Positions 57,734 to 64,000 of a DNA stretch of 64,000 bases are shown in pieces (the stretch's first letter is position 1; every line of letters begins with the position of its first letter). This stretch comes from Achromobacter insuavis. GTDB taxonomy: Bacteria; Pseudomonadota; Gammaproteobacteria; Burkholderiales; Burkholderiaceae_B. Under the pieces are notes generated by a model. The model saw nothing but the letters and a program-made list of their open reading frames with translations, was not told the origin of the DNA and did no database searches. The stretch is from the NCBI RefSeq assembly GCF_902859645.1, contig NZ_CADIJR010000001.1, forward strand, positions 343,542 through 407,541, given 5' to 3'. The translations under genes were made by a program, and so were the position numbers.

Positions 57734-59824
57734 ATGCATGTACGTGGCGCTGCCTTGTTTTTGGCCCTGGTCGCCTTTGGTTCGCCTGCACATGCAGAAT
57801 TCGAGCAGCAGCTCGGCCCGCTTTCCGGGGCTGTCCGATCCCAGATGCTGCAGGGCTGGACCGCGGGCGTCGAGGATGGCTGGTTCACCTTGCGCAACCG
57901 GGCGGCCGCCGGCAGCGAACAGACGCTGTATCTCAACGTGGGCGAGGCGCCGGAAAGCGGCCGCATCACCGACGTCAACGTGGTCCTGAACTCGACCAAC
58001 CCCAAGGCCTCGATCGGCCTGGTGCTGAACAACCGCGCGCGCAAGGCCCTTTGCCTGCTCGAACTCACGGCCGCCAAGCAGACCATCCTGTTCTGTCTGA
58101 ACGGCGACAAGCGCCGCGATATCGCCAACGTGCCCAACGTGGCCAAGCTGGACGGCTCCGACCGCATCAAGGTCGTCGAAGTCCCGGGCGCGGCGCGCTT
58201 CATCGTCAACGGCCAGAAGATCGGCGACATCGAAGACGAGCCGGCGCTGGGTTCCGAACTGGGCATCATGGCGTATGACGTCGGCACCTTCGGGATCGCC
58301 GACTTCACCATCAATTCGAGCCTGAATTCCAACAAGCCGGCCGGCGGCGCGCCGCAACAGGGCGGGGCGCCCCAGCAGCAGCCGCCGCGCGCGCCCCAGC
58401 AACAGCCGCAATCCGGCGCGAACAGCGGCGTGCCGGGTTCCGGACCGCTGCCGACCTTCGGTGGCGATACCGTGCGCATGGTGTCGGTCTATGCCGGCAT
58501 CATGCGCAGCATCTTCCTGCACGAGTTCGGCCATGCCCTGATCGGCGAACTCGAATTGCCGTCGACCGGCGCCGAGGAAGACGCGGTCGACATCTATTCG
58601 GCGCTGCAGATCGTCGAGCCGACCATGTACCCGTCCAAGGACAAGGAAGCCAACGCCATGGTTAACGGCGGCGCGACCTACGCCGCGCTGCAGTGGTACT
58701 ACAGCGGCAAGCTGGCCGAAGCCAAGGGCGCGGGCAACTCGCCCTGGCAGGACGAGCACACCGGCGACCTCAAGCGCTTTCGCAACATGCTGTGCATCAT
58801 GTACGGCGGCAACCCCGGCGTGTTCGAATCCCTGGTCCAGCAGGTCGGCTTCGAGGACCGGACCAAGGCGCGCTGCGCGGATGAGTACTCCAAGCAGAAC
58901 CGCGCCTGGCGCAGGATCCTGGCGCCCCACACCCGCGTCGGCGCCTGGACGCCGGACGGCGAGCAGCCGGCCAACGCGCCCGGCGCGCCGGTCAACGTGG
59001 TGTTCGAGCCGTCGTCGCGCCGCGTCGGCAACCTGTTCGCCATCAACCTGTCCCAGCCGATCGGCAACAACATCAAGGAACTGGGCAAGACCTACGTCCT
59101 GCCGCGGCCGGTCAATGTGGTGTTCAAGGATTGCGGCAAGCTCAACGCCTGGTACAGCCCGCGCGAAGGCACGATCACCATGTGCTACGAGCTGATCGAG
59201 AATATCGCGGTGATGGTGTCCGACATCGAGATGGGCACGGTCGGCGGCGAACCCAAGCAGGGCGGCGCGGCCGCGCCCCAACAGCAACAGCAACAGCCGC
59301 AGCAGCAACCGCAGCAACAGCCGCGTCAGCAATCCGGCGGCGCCGCGCCCAGCGGCGGCTTCGACGAACTGCGCGACCTCGGCGTGCCGCCGACCACCTT
59401 GCTGTTCTCGTCGCCCTACAAGGGCCCGACGCCGAGCAGCCACCCGCGCGCCAAGGTCATCACGACGCGCGACCTGGTGGCCCTGTACAAGAACGAAAAG
59501 AACCTGCTGGTGATCGACACCAGCGGCTCGAACGAGACGCTGCCCGATGCCTTCCCGCTGATCGACGCGGGCTCGGACGGCAGCGTCGCAGACCAGATGC
59601 AGAACGCCTTCGACGGCTGGCTGCACAAGAAGACGGGCACCGAAAAGGAACATAACGTTCCCCTGGTGTTCGTGGGCGCCAGCATGAACGACCGCTCGTC
59701 CTACAACGCCGCGCTGCGCGCCGGCACGCTGGGCTGGCCGGCCTACTGGTACCGCGGCGGGATCGAGGCCTGGGTCGCCAACGGCCTGCCGATGGTGAAG
59801 GTCAAGACCGCCCAGGACAAATAA
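57734..59824 (+). CDS. Secreted DUF4344-like metallopeptidase with Q-rich linkers and a cysteine-less rhodanese-like domain
   Basis: A 696-residue exported protein with signal peptide ending SPAHA (21 residues). Residues 25-195 are a beta-rich domain with two cysteines. A Q/P-rich linker (206-240) follows. Residues 245-500 resemble DUF4344 zinc metallopeptidases: HEFGHALIGELELPSTGAEEDAVDI with HExxH at 263-267 and acidic residues at 281-283 as the likely third ligand, then YGGNPGVFE and, 200 residues later, CGKLNAWYSPREGTITMCYEL. A second Q-rich linker (516-533) leads to a C-terminal rhodanese-like domain (574-690) with LGWPAYWYRGGIEAWVANGLPM, but the active-site loop reads VGASMNDRSSYNAA without cysteine. 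Function unknown; single-gene unit between two terminators. Confidence 0.75.
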   Translation: MHVRGAALFLALVAFGSPAHAEFEQQLGPLSGAVRSQMLQGWTAGVEDGWFTLRNRAAAGSEQTLYLNVGEAPESGRITDVNVVLNSTNPKASIGLVLNNRARKALCLLELTAAKQTILFCLNGDKRRDIANVPNVAKLDGSDRIKVVEVPGAARFIVNGQKIGDIEDEPALGSELGIMAYDVGTFGIADFTINSSLNSNKPAGGAPQQGGAPQQQPPRAPQQQPQSGANSGVPGSGPLPTFGGDTVRMVSVYAGIMRSIFLHEFGHALIGELELPSTGAEEDAVDIYSALQIVEPTMYPSKDKEANAMVNGGATYAALQWYYSGKLAEAKGAGNSPWQDEHTGDLKRFRNMLCIMYGGNPGVFESLVQQVGFEDRTKARCADEYSKQNRAWRRILAPHTRVGAWTPDGEQPANAPGAPVNVVFEPSSRRVGNLFAINLSQPIGNNIKELGKTYVLPRPVNVVFKDCGKLNAWYSPREGTITMCYELIENIAVMVSDIEMGTVGGEPKQGGAAAPQQQQQQPQQQPQQQPRQQSGGAAPSGGFDELRDLGVPPTTLLFSSPYKGPTPSSHPRAKVITTRDLVALYKNEKNLLVIDTSGSNETLPDAFPLIDAGSDGSVADQMQNAFDGWLHKKTGTEKEHNVPLVFVGASMNDRSSYNAALRAGTLGWPAYWYRGGIEAWVANGLPMVKVKTAQDK

Positions 59825-59848
59825 GCGCCGCGGCGCCACGCGCCCAAT

Positions 59849-59884
59849 AAAAAACCCGCCTGCTCGCGCAGGCGGGTTTTTTTT
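59849..59884. terminator. Bidirectional terminator between the metallopeptidase-like gene and ahpD
   Basis: A perfect stem AAACCCGCCTGC/GCAGGCGGGTTT with a TCGC loop and A/T runs on both sides, serving the two convergent genes. Confidence 0.95.
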
Positions 59885-59897
59885 CGTCAGCCGGGGC

Positions 59898-60416
59898 TTA
59901 CTTGCCCTGGGCGGCCAGCGCCAGGGCGGCGGCATTGACCACGGAGGCGATGCGGCCGGCATCGCGCAGCTGTTCCGTCGACAGGCCGTCCTTCTTCAGG
60001 TTCTCGTAGTGCGAGGCGACGCAGAAGTGGCACTTGCCGATGATCGAAGCCACCAGCGCGAACAGCTCGAAGCGCTTCTTGTCGACGCCGCCATGGGTGG
60101 CGTAGGCGTTCATGCGCAGCTGGGCCGGCAGGCTCTTGAGCTGGGCGTCGCCGGTCATCTCGACATACGGGTACCAGGTGTTGTTCATGCCCATCAGCGC
60201 CGAGGCGGTCAGCGCGGCATTGGCGTCGGCTTCCGACAGGCCGCTCTTGAAGGCTTCGACCAGCACCGGGCTGCGCGCGGCGTAGGCGGCCGACAGGGCG
60301 GCGCCGACGGCGTCTTCCGGGGCCAGGGTCGAGCGGGCGATCACGGCGTCCAGATTCAGGCGGATGTCCTTGGCCCAATCCGGCAGCTGTTCCTTAATGG
60401 TCGTCAGAAATTCCAT
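59898..60416 (-). CDS. ahpD: Alkyl hydroperoxidase AhpD
   Basis: A 172-residue AhpD-family protein that reduces AhpC in actinobacterial-type peroxide defence. The active site has Glu117, Cys129-x2-Cys132 and His136 in a KCHFCVASH motif, matching Mycobacterium tuberculosis AhpD with a one-residue shift. It is downstream of ahpC on the same strand, 74 bases away, with a nested hairpin between. Confidence 0.95.
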   Translation of the reverse strand: MEFLTTIKEQLPDWAKDIRLNLDAVIARSTLAPEDAVGAALSAAYAARSPVLVEAFKSGLSEADANAALTASALMGMNNTWYPYVEMTGDAQLKSLPAQLRMNAYATHGGVDKKRFELFALVASIIGKCHFCVASHYENLKKDGLSTEQLRDAGRIASVVNAAALALAAQGK

Positions 60417-60445
60417 AGTTTTTACCTATAATCTAGCGCAGTTAA

Positions 60446-60485
60446 AGCCCGGCGAAGGACCTGCGGACAGGTCCCCGGCCGGGCT
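60446..60485 (-). other. Nested hairpin between ahpC and ahpD
   Basis: On the minus strand a symmetric structure begins 5 bases after the ahpC stop: outer stem AGCCCGGC/GCCGGGCT (8 bp), 3-base internal bulges, inner stem GGACCTG/CAGGTCC (7 bp), tetraloop TCCG. Only three T residues follow, so it is probably a leaky terminator or a stabiliser of ahpC mRNA. Confidence 0.55.
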
Positions 60486-60490
60486 GGAAA

Positions 60491-61039
60491 TTACAGCGTG
60501 GCGCCGCCAACCGTACGGTTGCACGGGCACAGCTCGTCGGTCTGCAGACCGTCGAGCAGACGCAGGACTTCTTCCGGGTTACGGCCGACGTTCAGGTTGT
60601 TCACCGAAACGTGCTGGATCGTGTTGTCCGGGTCGACGATGAAGGTGGCGCGCAGGGCAACGCCAGCGCCCTTTTCACGCACGCCCAGCTGGTCGATCAG
60701 GGCGCCGGTGGTGTCGCCGAACTGGTAGTGACCCAGCTTGTTCAGGTCCGGGTGCTCACGGCGCCAGGCCAGCTTGACGAATTCGTTGTCGCTCGAGCCA
60801 CCCAGCAGGACGGCGTCGCGGTCTTCGAAATCCTTGGCCAGCTTGTTGAAGCCGACGATTTCGGTCGGGCACACGAACGTGAAGTCCTTCGGGTAGAAGT
60901 AGATCACCTTCCACTTGCCGGGGAACGAGCTTTCGGTGATGTCTTCGAAAGCCGAGACGCCGTTTTCTTCGTGCTGGTTGAAGCCGGGCTTGACGCCGGT
61001 AACCTTGAAGGGCTCGAGTTTGTCGCCAACAGTTTTCAT
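60491..61039 (-). CDS. ahpC: Peroxiredoxin AhpC (Mycobacterium-like type with C-terminal CPC)
   Basis: A 182-residue 2-Cys peroxiredoxin. The peroxidatic residue is Cys57 in DFTFVCPTEI; resolving cysteines Cys171 and Cys173 form ELCPCNR, the three-cysteine pattern of the AhpC that works with AhpD rather than AhpF. The paired ahpD gene downstream agrees. A GGGAG ribosome site precedes the ATG, and an inverted repeat fitting an OxyR/LysR-type site lies 66-88 bases upstream. Confidence 0.96.
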   Translation of the reverse strand: MKTVGDKLEPFKVTGVKPGFNQHEENGVSAFEDITESSFPGKWKVIYFYPKDFTFVCPTEIVGFNKLAKDFEDRDAVLLGGSSDNEFVKLAWRREHPDLNKLGHYQFGDTTGALIDQLGVREKGAGVALRATFIVDPDNTIQHVSVNNLNVGRNPEEVLRLLDGLQTDELCPCNRTVGGATL

Positions 61040-61090
61040 GTTTACTCCCAGTAGTTGTTGGTGGAATTAAGGCGGTGCCTCAAACCATAA

Positions 61091-61127
61091 ATTCTACGCT
61101 ATGGATTATCGTTGTCTAATTGATAAT
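61091..61127 (-). promoter_or_regulatory. ahpC promoter with LysR/OxyR-like inverted repeat
   Basis: ATTATC-N11-GATAAT (61105-61127) is a perfect inverted repeat of the size bound by LysR-type regulators such as OxyR. On the minus strand TTAGAC and TAGAAT (61096-61091) are 17 bases apart and fit a promoter within it. The site lies within the last codons of the sensor kinase gene. It is not a full match to the OxyR consensus. Confidence 0.45.
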
Positions 61128-62493
61128 TCCTAAACTTCGCTTTGGGCAACTCTATGCGGGCGGTCAGTCCGCCGCCCTCGCGCGGCAGCATGCGCAGGGC
61201 GCCGCCGACGTGCTTGAGCAGGCGTTCGACGATCGCCAGGCCCAGGCCGGCGCCGCTGACGCCGGTGCGGGCGGCTTCGCCGCGCGAGAAGGGACGCAAC
61301 AGGCGGTCGACGTCCTCGGGGGCGATGCCGGGACCGCGGTCGGACACCTCGATCACGATCATGCCGCCCTCAGCTTGCAGTGTCATGACCAGATGGGCCA
61401 TGCCGTCGGTCGAGCGGCCATAGCGGCGCGCGTTCTCGATCAGGTTGCTGACGATGCGCTTCAGGTCCAGCGCGGTGATGCGGGCGCGCAGGCCGGGTTC
61501 GAGCGTGGCGTCCAGCTCGCCGCCCAGCGACGAGGTGTGGCTGCGCTCGCGCTCGTACAGCTCGGCCAGCACGGCGGAAATGTCGGTGGCCAGTTGCGGC
61601 AGGGTGCCGGCGGGACGGGCGTACTCCATCAGCTGGCCGATGCTGTGGTCGATCTGGCCGAGGTCCTCGTCGATCGCCTGGCGCGCGTCTTCCGACACGC
61701 CGCTCAGTTCGATTTCCAGGCGCATGCGCGCCAGCGGCGTTCGCAGGTCATGGGAAATGCCCGCCAGCATCAGCTCGCGGTCGGCCTCGGCCTGCCGCAA
61801 GTCCTTGGCCATGCGGTTGAACGAGGCGTTCAGGTCGCGGATCTCCAGCGGGCCCTGCTCGGGCAGGGGCGCCGGGGTCTCGCCGCGCGACAGCACCTGG
61901 GCCGCGCGCGCCAGCCGCGACAGCGGCCGGTTGACAAAGCCGACGCTGACCGCCGCGCCCACCAGGGACAGCAGTAGCGCCGTGGCGCCCCATCCCAGCC
62001 ATTCGATGCCGCCGGTCAGTCCGATCTGCTCGCGCTCGAACACCAGCCAGTAAAGATCCTTTTCGATCTGGAAGCTGACCCAGAATCCGGGCACCTGGTT
62101 CACGCCCCAGGCGATCTGGGTTTCCGGGCCGAAGCGCGTGCGGATGTGCTGCGCCACGCGCTGCCAGTAATCGTCGTCGGGAAGGGCTTCGGCGAAGTCG
62201 GTGACCTCGCGCGGATAGACCTGGATGCCTTCATTGGTGGCCAGGTCGAGCAGGAGCTTGCTGCGTTCGCCGTTATGGGAATAGATCAGCGCGGTGCGCG
62301 TGATATTGACGGCCGTGATCACCCGCTGCGCCATCTGATTGGCGCGCGGTCCCAGCTCCATGCTGAAGAAGACTTGTAGCCACGCCCCAAGACTGACCAG
62401 CATCAAGGCGGCCAGCAGCAGGAACGTGCGGCCGAACAAGCCAAGCCGCAGACGTGAAGTCAGGTTCCTGAAGGTTTTGCGCAAGCGGGGCAC
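61099..62493 (-). CDS. risS: EnvZ-like sensor histidine kinase (RisS-like)
   Basis: A 464-residue membrane sensor kinase. I chose the GTG at 62493 (AGGAG upstream, 35-base gap to risA); a TTG at 62550 would overlap risA. Two membrane helices at about 21-43 and 167-187 enclose a periplasmic domain; HAMP follows, then GISHDLRTPLARMRLEIEL with phospho-acceptor His248, the N-box NLIENARRYG and the ATP lid DRGPGIAPEDVDRLLRPFSRG. It pairs with the OmpR-type regulator upstream. In B. pertussis the risS gene is reported to be broken; here it appears intact. Confidence 0.9.
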   Translation of the reverse strand: MPRLRKTFRNLTSRLRLGLFGRTFLLLAALMLVSLGAWLQVFFSMELGPRANQMAQRVITAVNITRTALIYSHNGERSKLLLDLATNEGIQVYPREVTDFAEALPDDDYWQRVAQHIRTRFGPETQIAWGVNQVPGFWVSFQIEKDLYWLVFEREQIGLTGGIEWLGWGATALLLSLVGAAVSVGFVNRPLSRLARAAQVLSRGETPAPLPEQGPLEIRDLNASFNRMAKDLRQAEADRELMLAGISHDLRTPLARMRLEIELSGVSEDARQAIDEDLGQIDHSIGQLMEYARPAGTLPQLATDISAVLAELYERERSHTSSLGGELDATLEPGLRARITALDLKRIVSNLIENARRYGRSTDGMAHLVMTLQAEGGMIVIEVSDRGPGIAPEDVDRLLRPFSRGEAARTGVSGAGLGLAIVERLLKHVGGALRMLPREGGGLTARIELPKAKFRNYQLDNDNP

Positions 62494-62527
62494 GAGGCTG
62501 CGCTCCTGCCCGGGGCGGGCGTATCGA

Positions 62528-63262
62528 TCAACTACCACCGTCCGGCACAAACACGTATCCGAGACCCCAGACGGTCTGGATGAATACGGGCTTGGACGGA
62601 TTCGGCTCGATCAGCTTGCGCAGGCGCGAGATCTGCACGTCGAGGCTGCGGTCGAAGGCTTCGTATTCGCGGCCGCGGGCCAGTTCCATGAGCTTGTCGC
62701 GCGACAGCGGAATCTTCGGGTGGCGGGCAAACACCTTGAGCACCGAGAATTCGCCGGTCGTGATGGGCACCTGTTCGCCGTTGCGCGTGAGCGTGCGGGT
62801 CGACAGGTTCAGCACGTAGGGGCCGAAGGCGATGGATTCGTTTTCCTGGCTGGGGGCGCCGGGATGTTCCTCGGTGCCGCGGCGGCGCAGGATCGCGTTG
62901 ATCCGGGCCAGCAGCTCACGGGGATTGAACGGTTTGGACAGGTAGTCGTCCGCGCCCATCTCCAGGCCGACGATGCGGTCGATTTCTTCCGCCTTGGCCG
63001 TCAGCATGATGATGGGAGTATTGTCGTGGCCACCGCGCAGCCGGCGGCAGATGGACAGGCCATCTTCGCCGGGCAGCATCAGATCCAGCACGAGCAGGTC
63101 GAAGTGCTCGCGTTGCCAGAGTTTGCCCATCTCTTTGGCGTCTTCGGCAACGAAAACGTTGAATCCCTGCTCGGACAGATACCGACGCAGCAAATCGCGC
63201 AAGCGCGGATCATCGTCGACGACGAGGATTTTTCGGGTGGGGGTGGTGTTTTGCGTGTTCAT
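62528..63262 (-). CDS. risA: OmpR-family response regulator (RisA-like)
   Basis: A 244-residue response regulator. The receiver has the acidic pair DDD in VVDDDPRLR, the phospho-acceptor aspartate in LLVLDLMLPGEDG and the KPF lysine in DYLSKPFNPRELLARI. The C-terminal winged-helix domain ends with QTVWGLGYVFVPDGGS, as in OmpR. The sequence matches Bordetella RisA as I recall it, and the kinase gene follows immediately. Confidence 0.92.
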   Translation of the reverse strand: MNTQNTTPTRKILVVDDDPRLRDLLRRYLSEQGFNVFVAEDAKEMGKLWQREHFDLLVLDLMLPGEDGLSICRRLRGGHDNTPIIMLTAKAEEIDRIVGLEMGADDYLSKPFNPRELLARINAILRRRGTEEHPGAPSQENESIAFGPYVLNLSTRTLTRNGEQVPITTGEFSVLKVFARHPKIPLSRDKLMELARGREYEAFDRSLDVQISRLRKLIEPNPSKPVFIQTVWGLGYVFVPDGGS

Positions 63263-63379
63263 GGCCGGAAATGTAACAGTGACAAGAACCAGCGGCTAGT
63301 GGGCGTTCACAAGATATTACACATTGCGAACCATGGTTGAAATCCCCCTTACATACGGGGGGAATCCCCCGGCATTTCG

Positions 63380-63385
63380 TACAAT
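63380..63385 (+). promoter_or_regulatory. -10 box close to the tsaB start
   Basis: TACAAT, 8 bases before the tsaB ATG, with no Shine-Dalgarno; the transcript is probably leaderless. A direct repeat AATCCCCC (63341-63348 and 63363-63370) around a G-run could form a hairpin upstream. Confidence 0.4.
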
Positions 63386-63393
63386 CTGCATCT

Positions 63394-64000
63394 ATGGAAC
63401 TAAACCTGCTGGCTCTGGAAACCTCTTCGTCGCGGTGCGGCGTGGCCCTTTTGCGCGTCTCCGACGGGCGGCTGGAGGTCGCCGTCCGCGAACACGAGGG
63501 CTCCCAGGAGCACGCGGAACGCCTCTTGCCGATGGCCAATGAACTGCTGGCCGAGGCCGGCCTGGCGCCTGACGCCCTGCAGGCGGTGGCGTTCGGCCAG
63601 GGGCCGGGCGGCTTCACCGGGCTGCGCGTGGCCTGCGGCGTGGCCCAGGGCATGGCCATGGGCCTGGGCATCCCGGTATTGCCGGTGGTCTCGCATCAGG
63701 CCGTGGCCGCCCAGGCGGGCGGCGGGCCGGACGACGCCATCGTGGTGGCGCTGGACGCCCGCATGAACGAAGTCTATCTGGCGGTCTACCGCCAGGGCGC
63801 CGGCCCGACGGGCGAGCCCGTCTGGGACACCCTGCAGGCGCCGCTGCTGATCGCGGCCGCCGAAGTGGCGCCCTGGACGGCGCACCACCTGCCGGCCTGG
63901 TCGCGCGCCGCCGGGCGGCCGCTGCAGGCGCTGCTGGCGGGTGACGCCTGGGACGCCTACGCCGCCGAGATGACCATTCCCGCGGGCTGGCGCCGCGCCG
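63394..64000 (+). CDS. tsaB: tRNA t6A37 synthesis protein TsaB (partial)
   Basis: The 5' part of tsaB, 202 codons, running off the right edge. The ASKHA-type N-terminus LNLLALETSSSRCGVALL, HAERLLPMANELLAEAGL and the diagnostic FGQGPGGFTGLRVACGVAQGMA are present. TsaB forms the TsaD/TsaB/TsaE complex that adds threonylcarbamoyl to tRNA adenosine 37. The gene is divergent from risA. Confidence 0.95.
   Translation, partial: MELNLLALETSSSRCGVALLRVSDGRLEVAVREHEGSQEHAERLLPMANELLAEAGLAPDALQAVAFGQGPGGFTGLRVACGVAQGMAMGLGIPVLPVVSHQAVAAQAGGGPDDAIVVALDARMNEVYLAVYRQGAGPTGEPVWDTLQAPLLIAAAEVAPWTAHHLPAWSRAAGRPLQALLAGDAWDAYAAEMTIPAGWRRA

Noticed and set aside
59275-59337. CAG/CAA repeat as a microsatellite or phase-variation tract
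   Set aside because: Codons are mixed (CAA, CAG, CCG), so it is a protein-level Q/P linker and not a uniform slippage repeat.

Overview
This is high-GC DNA from a betaproteobacterium of the family Alcaligenaceae, most likely Bordetella or Achromobacter. The evidence is the gene content and order: a Bordetella-type porin followed by a 14-gene nuo operon ending in a DUF2818 gene, two tandem BfrD/BfrE-type TonB receptors, serB, mfd, ispD-ispF, and a RisA/RisS-type two-component system next to tsaB. I cannot settle the genus from the sequence alone. I see no mobile element, CRISPR array, rRNA, tRNA or integrase, so most of the window looks like stable chromosome.

Region 1 (1-21 kb) is an efflux block. 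It holds three complete or nearly complete RND tripartite pumps. Pump A (1-4882, minus) is divergent from a TetR gene. Pump B (8016-13721, plus) is followed by an unusual winged-helix regulator with a cysteine cluster. Pump C (14458-20165, minus) is divergent from a second TetR gene. A BCCT osmolyte carrier lies between A and B. Each pump has its own candidate operator: 4997-5010, 7931-7948 and 20286-20309.

Region 2 (21-30 kb) is accessory metabolism. A LysR regulator, an orphan peptide-type periplasmic binding protein and a cytoplasmic gamma-glutamyltransferase-family enzyme come first. A lipid kinase / metallophosphoesterase / PAP2 phosphatase group follows. Last is a minus-strand operon of a TetR regulator, a PaaI-type thioesterase and a stand-alone NAD-binding-domain protein.

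Region 3 (30-47 kb) is core respiration: a highly expressed general porin with a double terminator, then nuoA-N (complex I) with tightly packed, often overlapping genes and DUF2818 at the 3' end. NuoL carries a long histidine-rich loop.

Region 4 (47-64 kb) starts with two paralogous siderophore receptors that share a duplicated 5' leader. It continues with serB, mfd, ispD, ispF, an odd secreted multidomain protein (DUF4344-like metallopeptidase, Q-rich linkers and a rhodanese-like domain without its cysteine), ahpC-ahpD peroxide defence, risA-risS, and the 5' part of tsaB, which runs off the window. The candidates I find most unusual are the 57734-59824 protein and pump B with its putative metal/Fe-S-sensing regulator.
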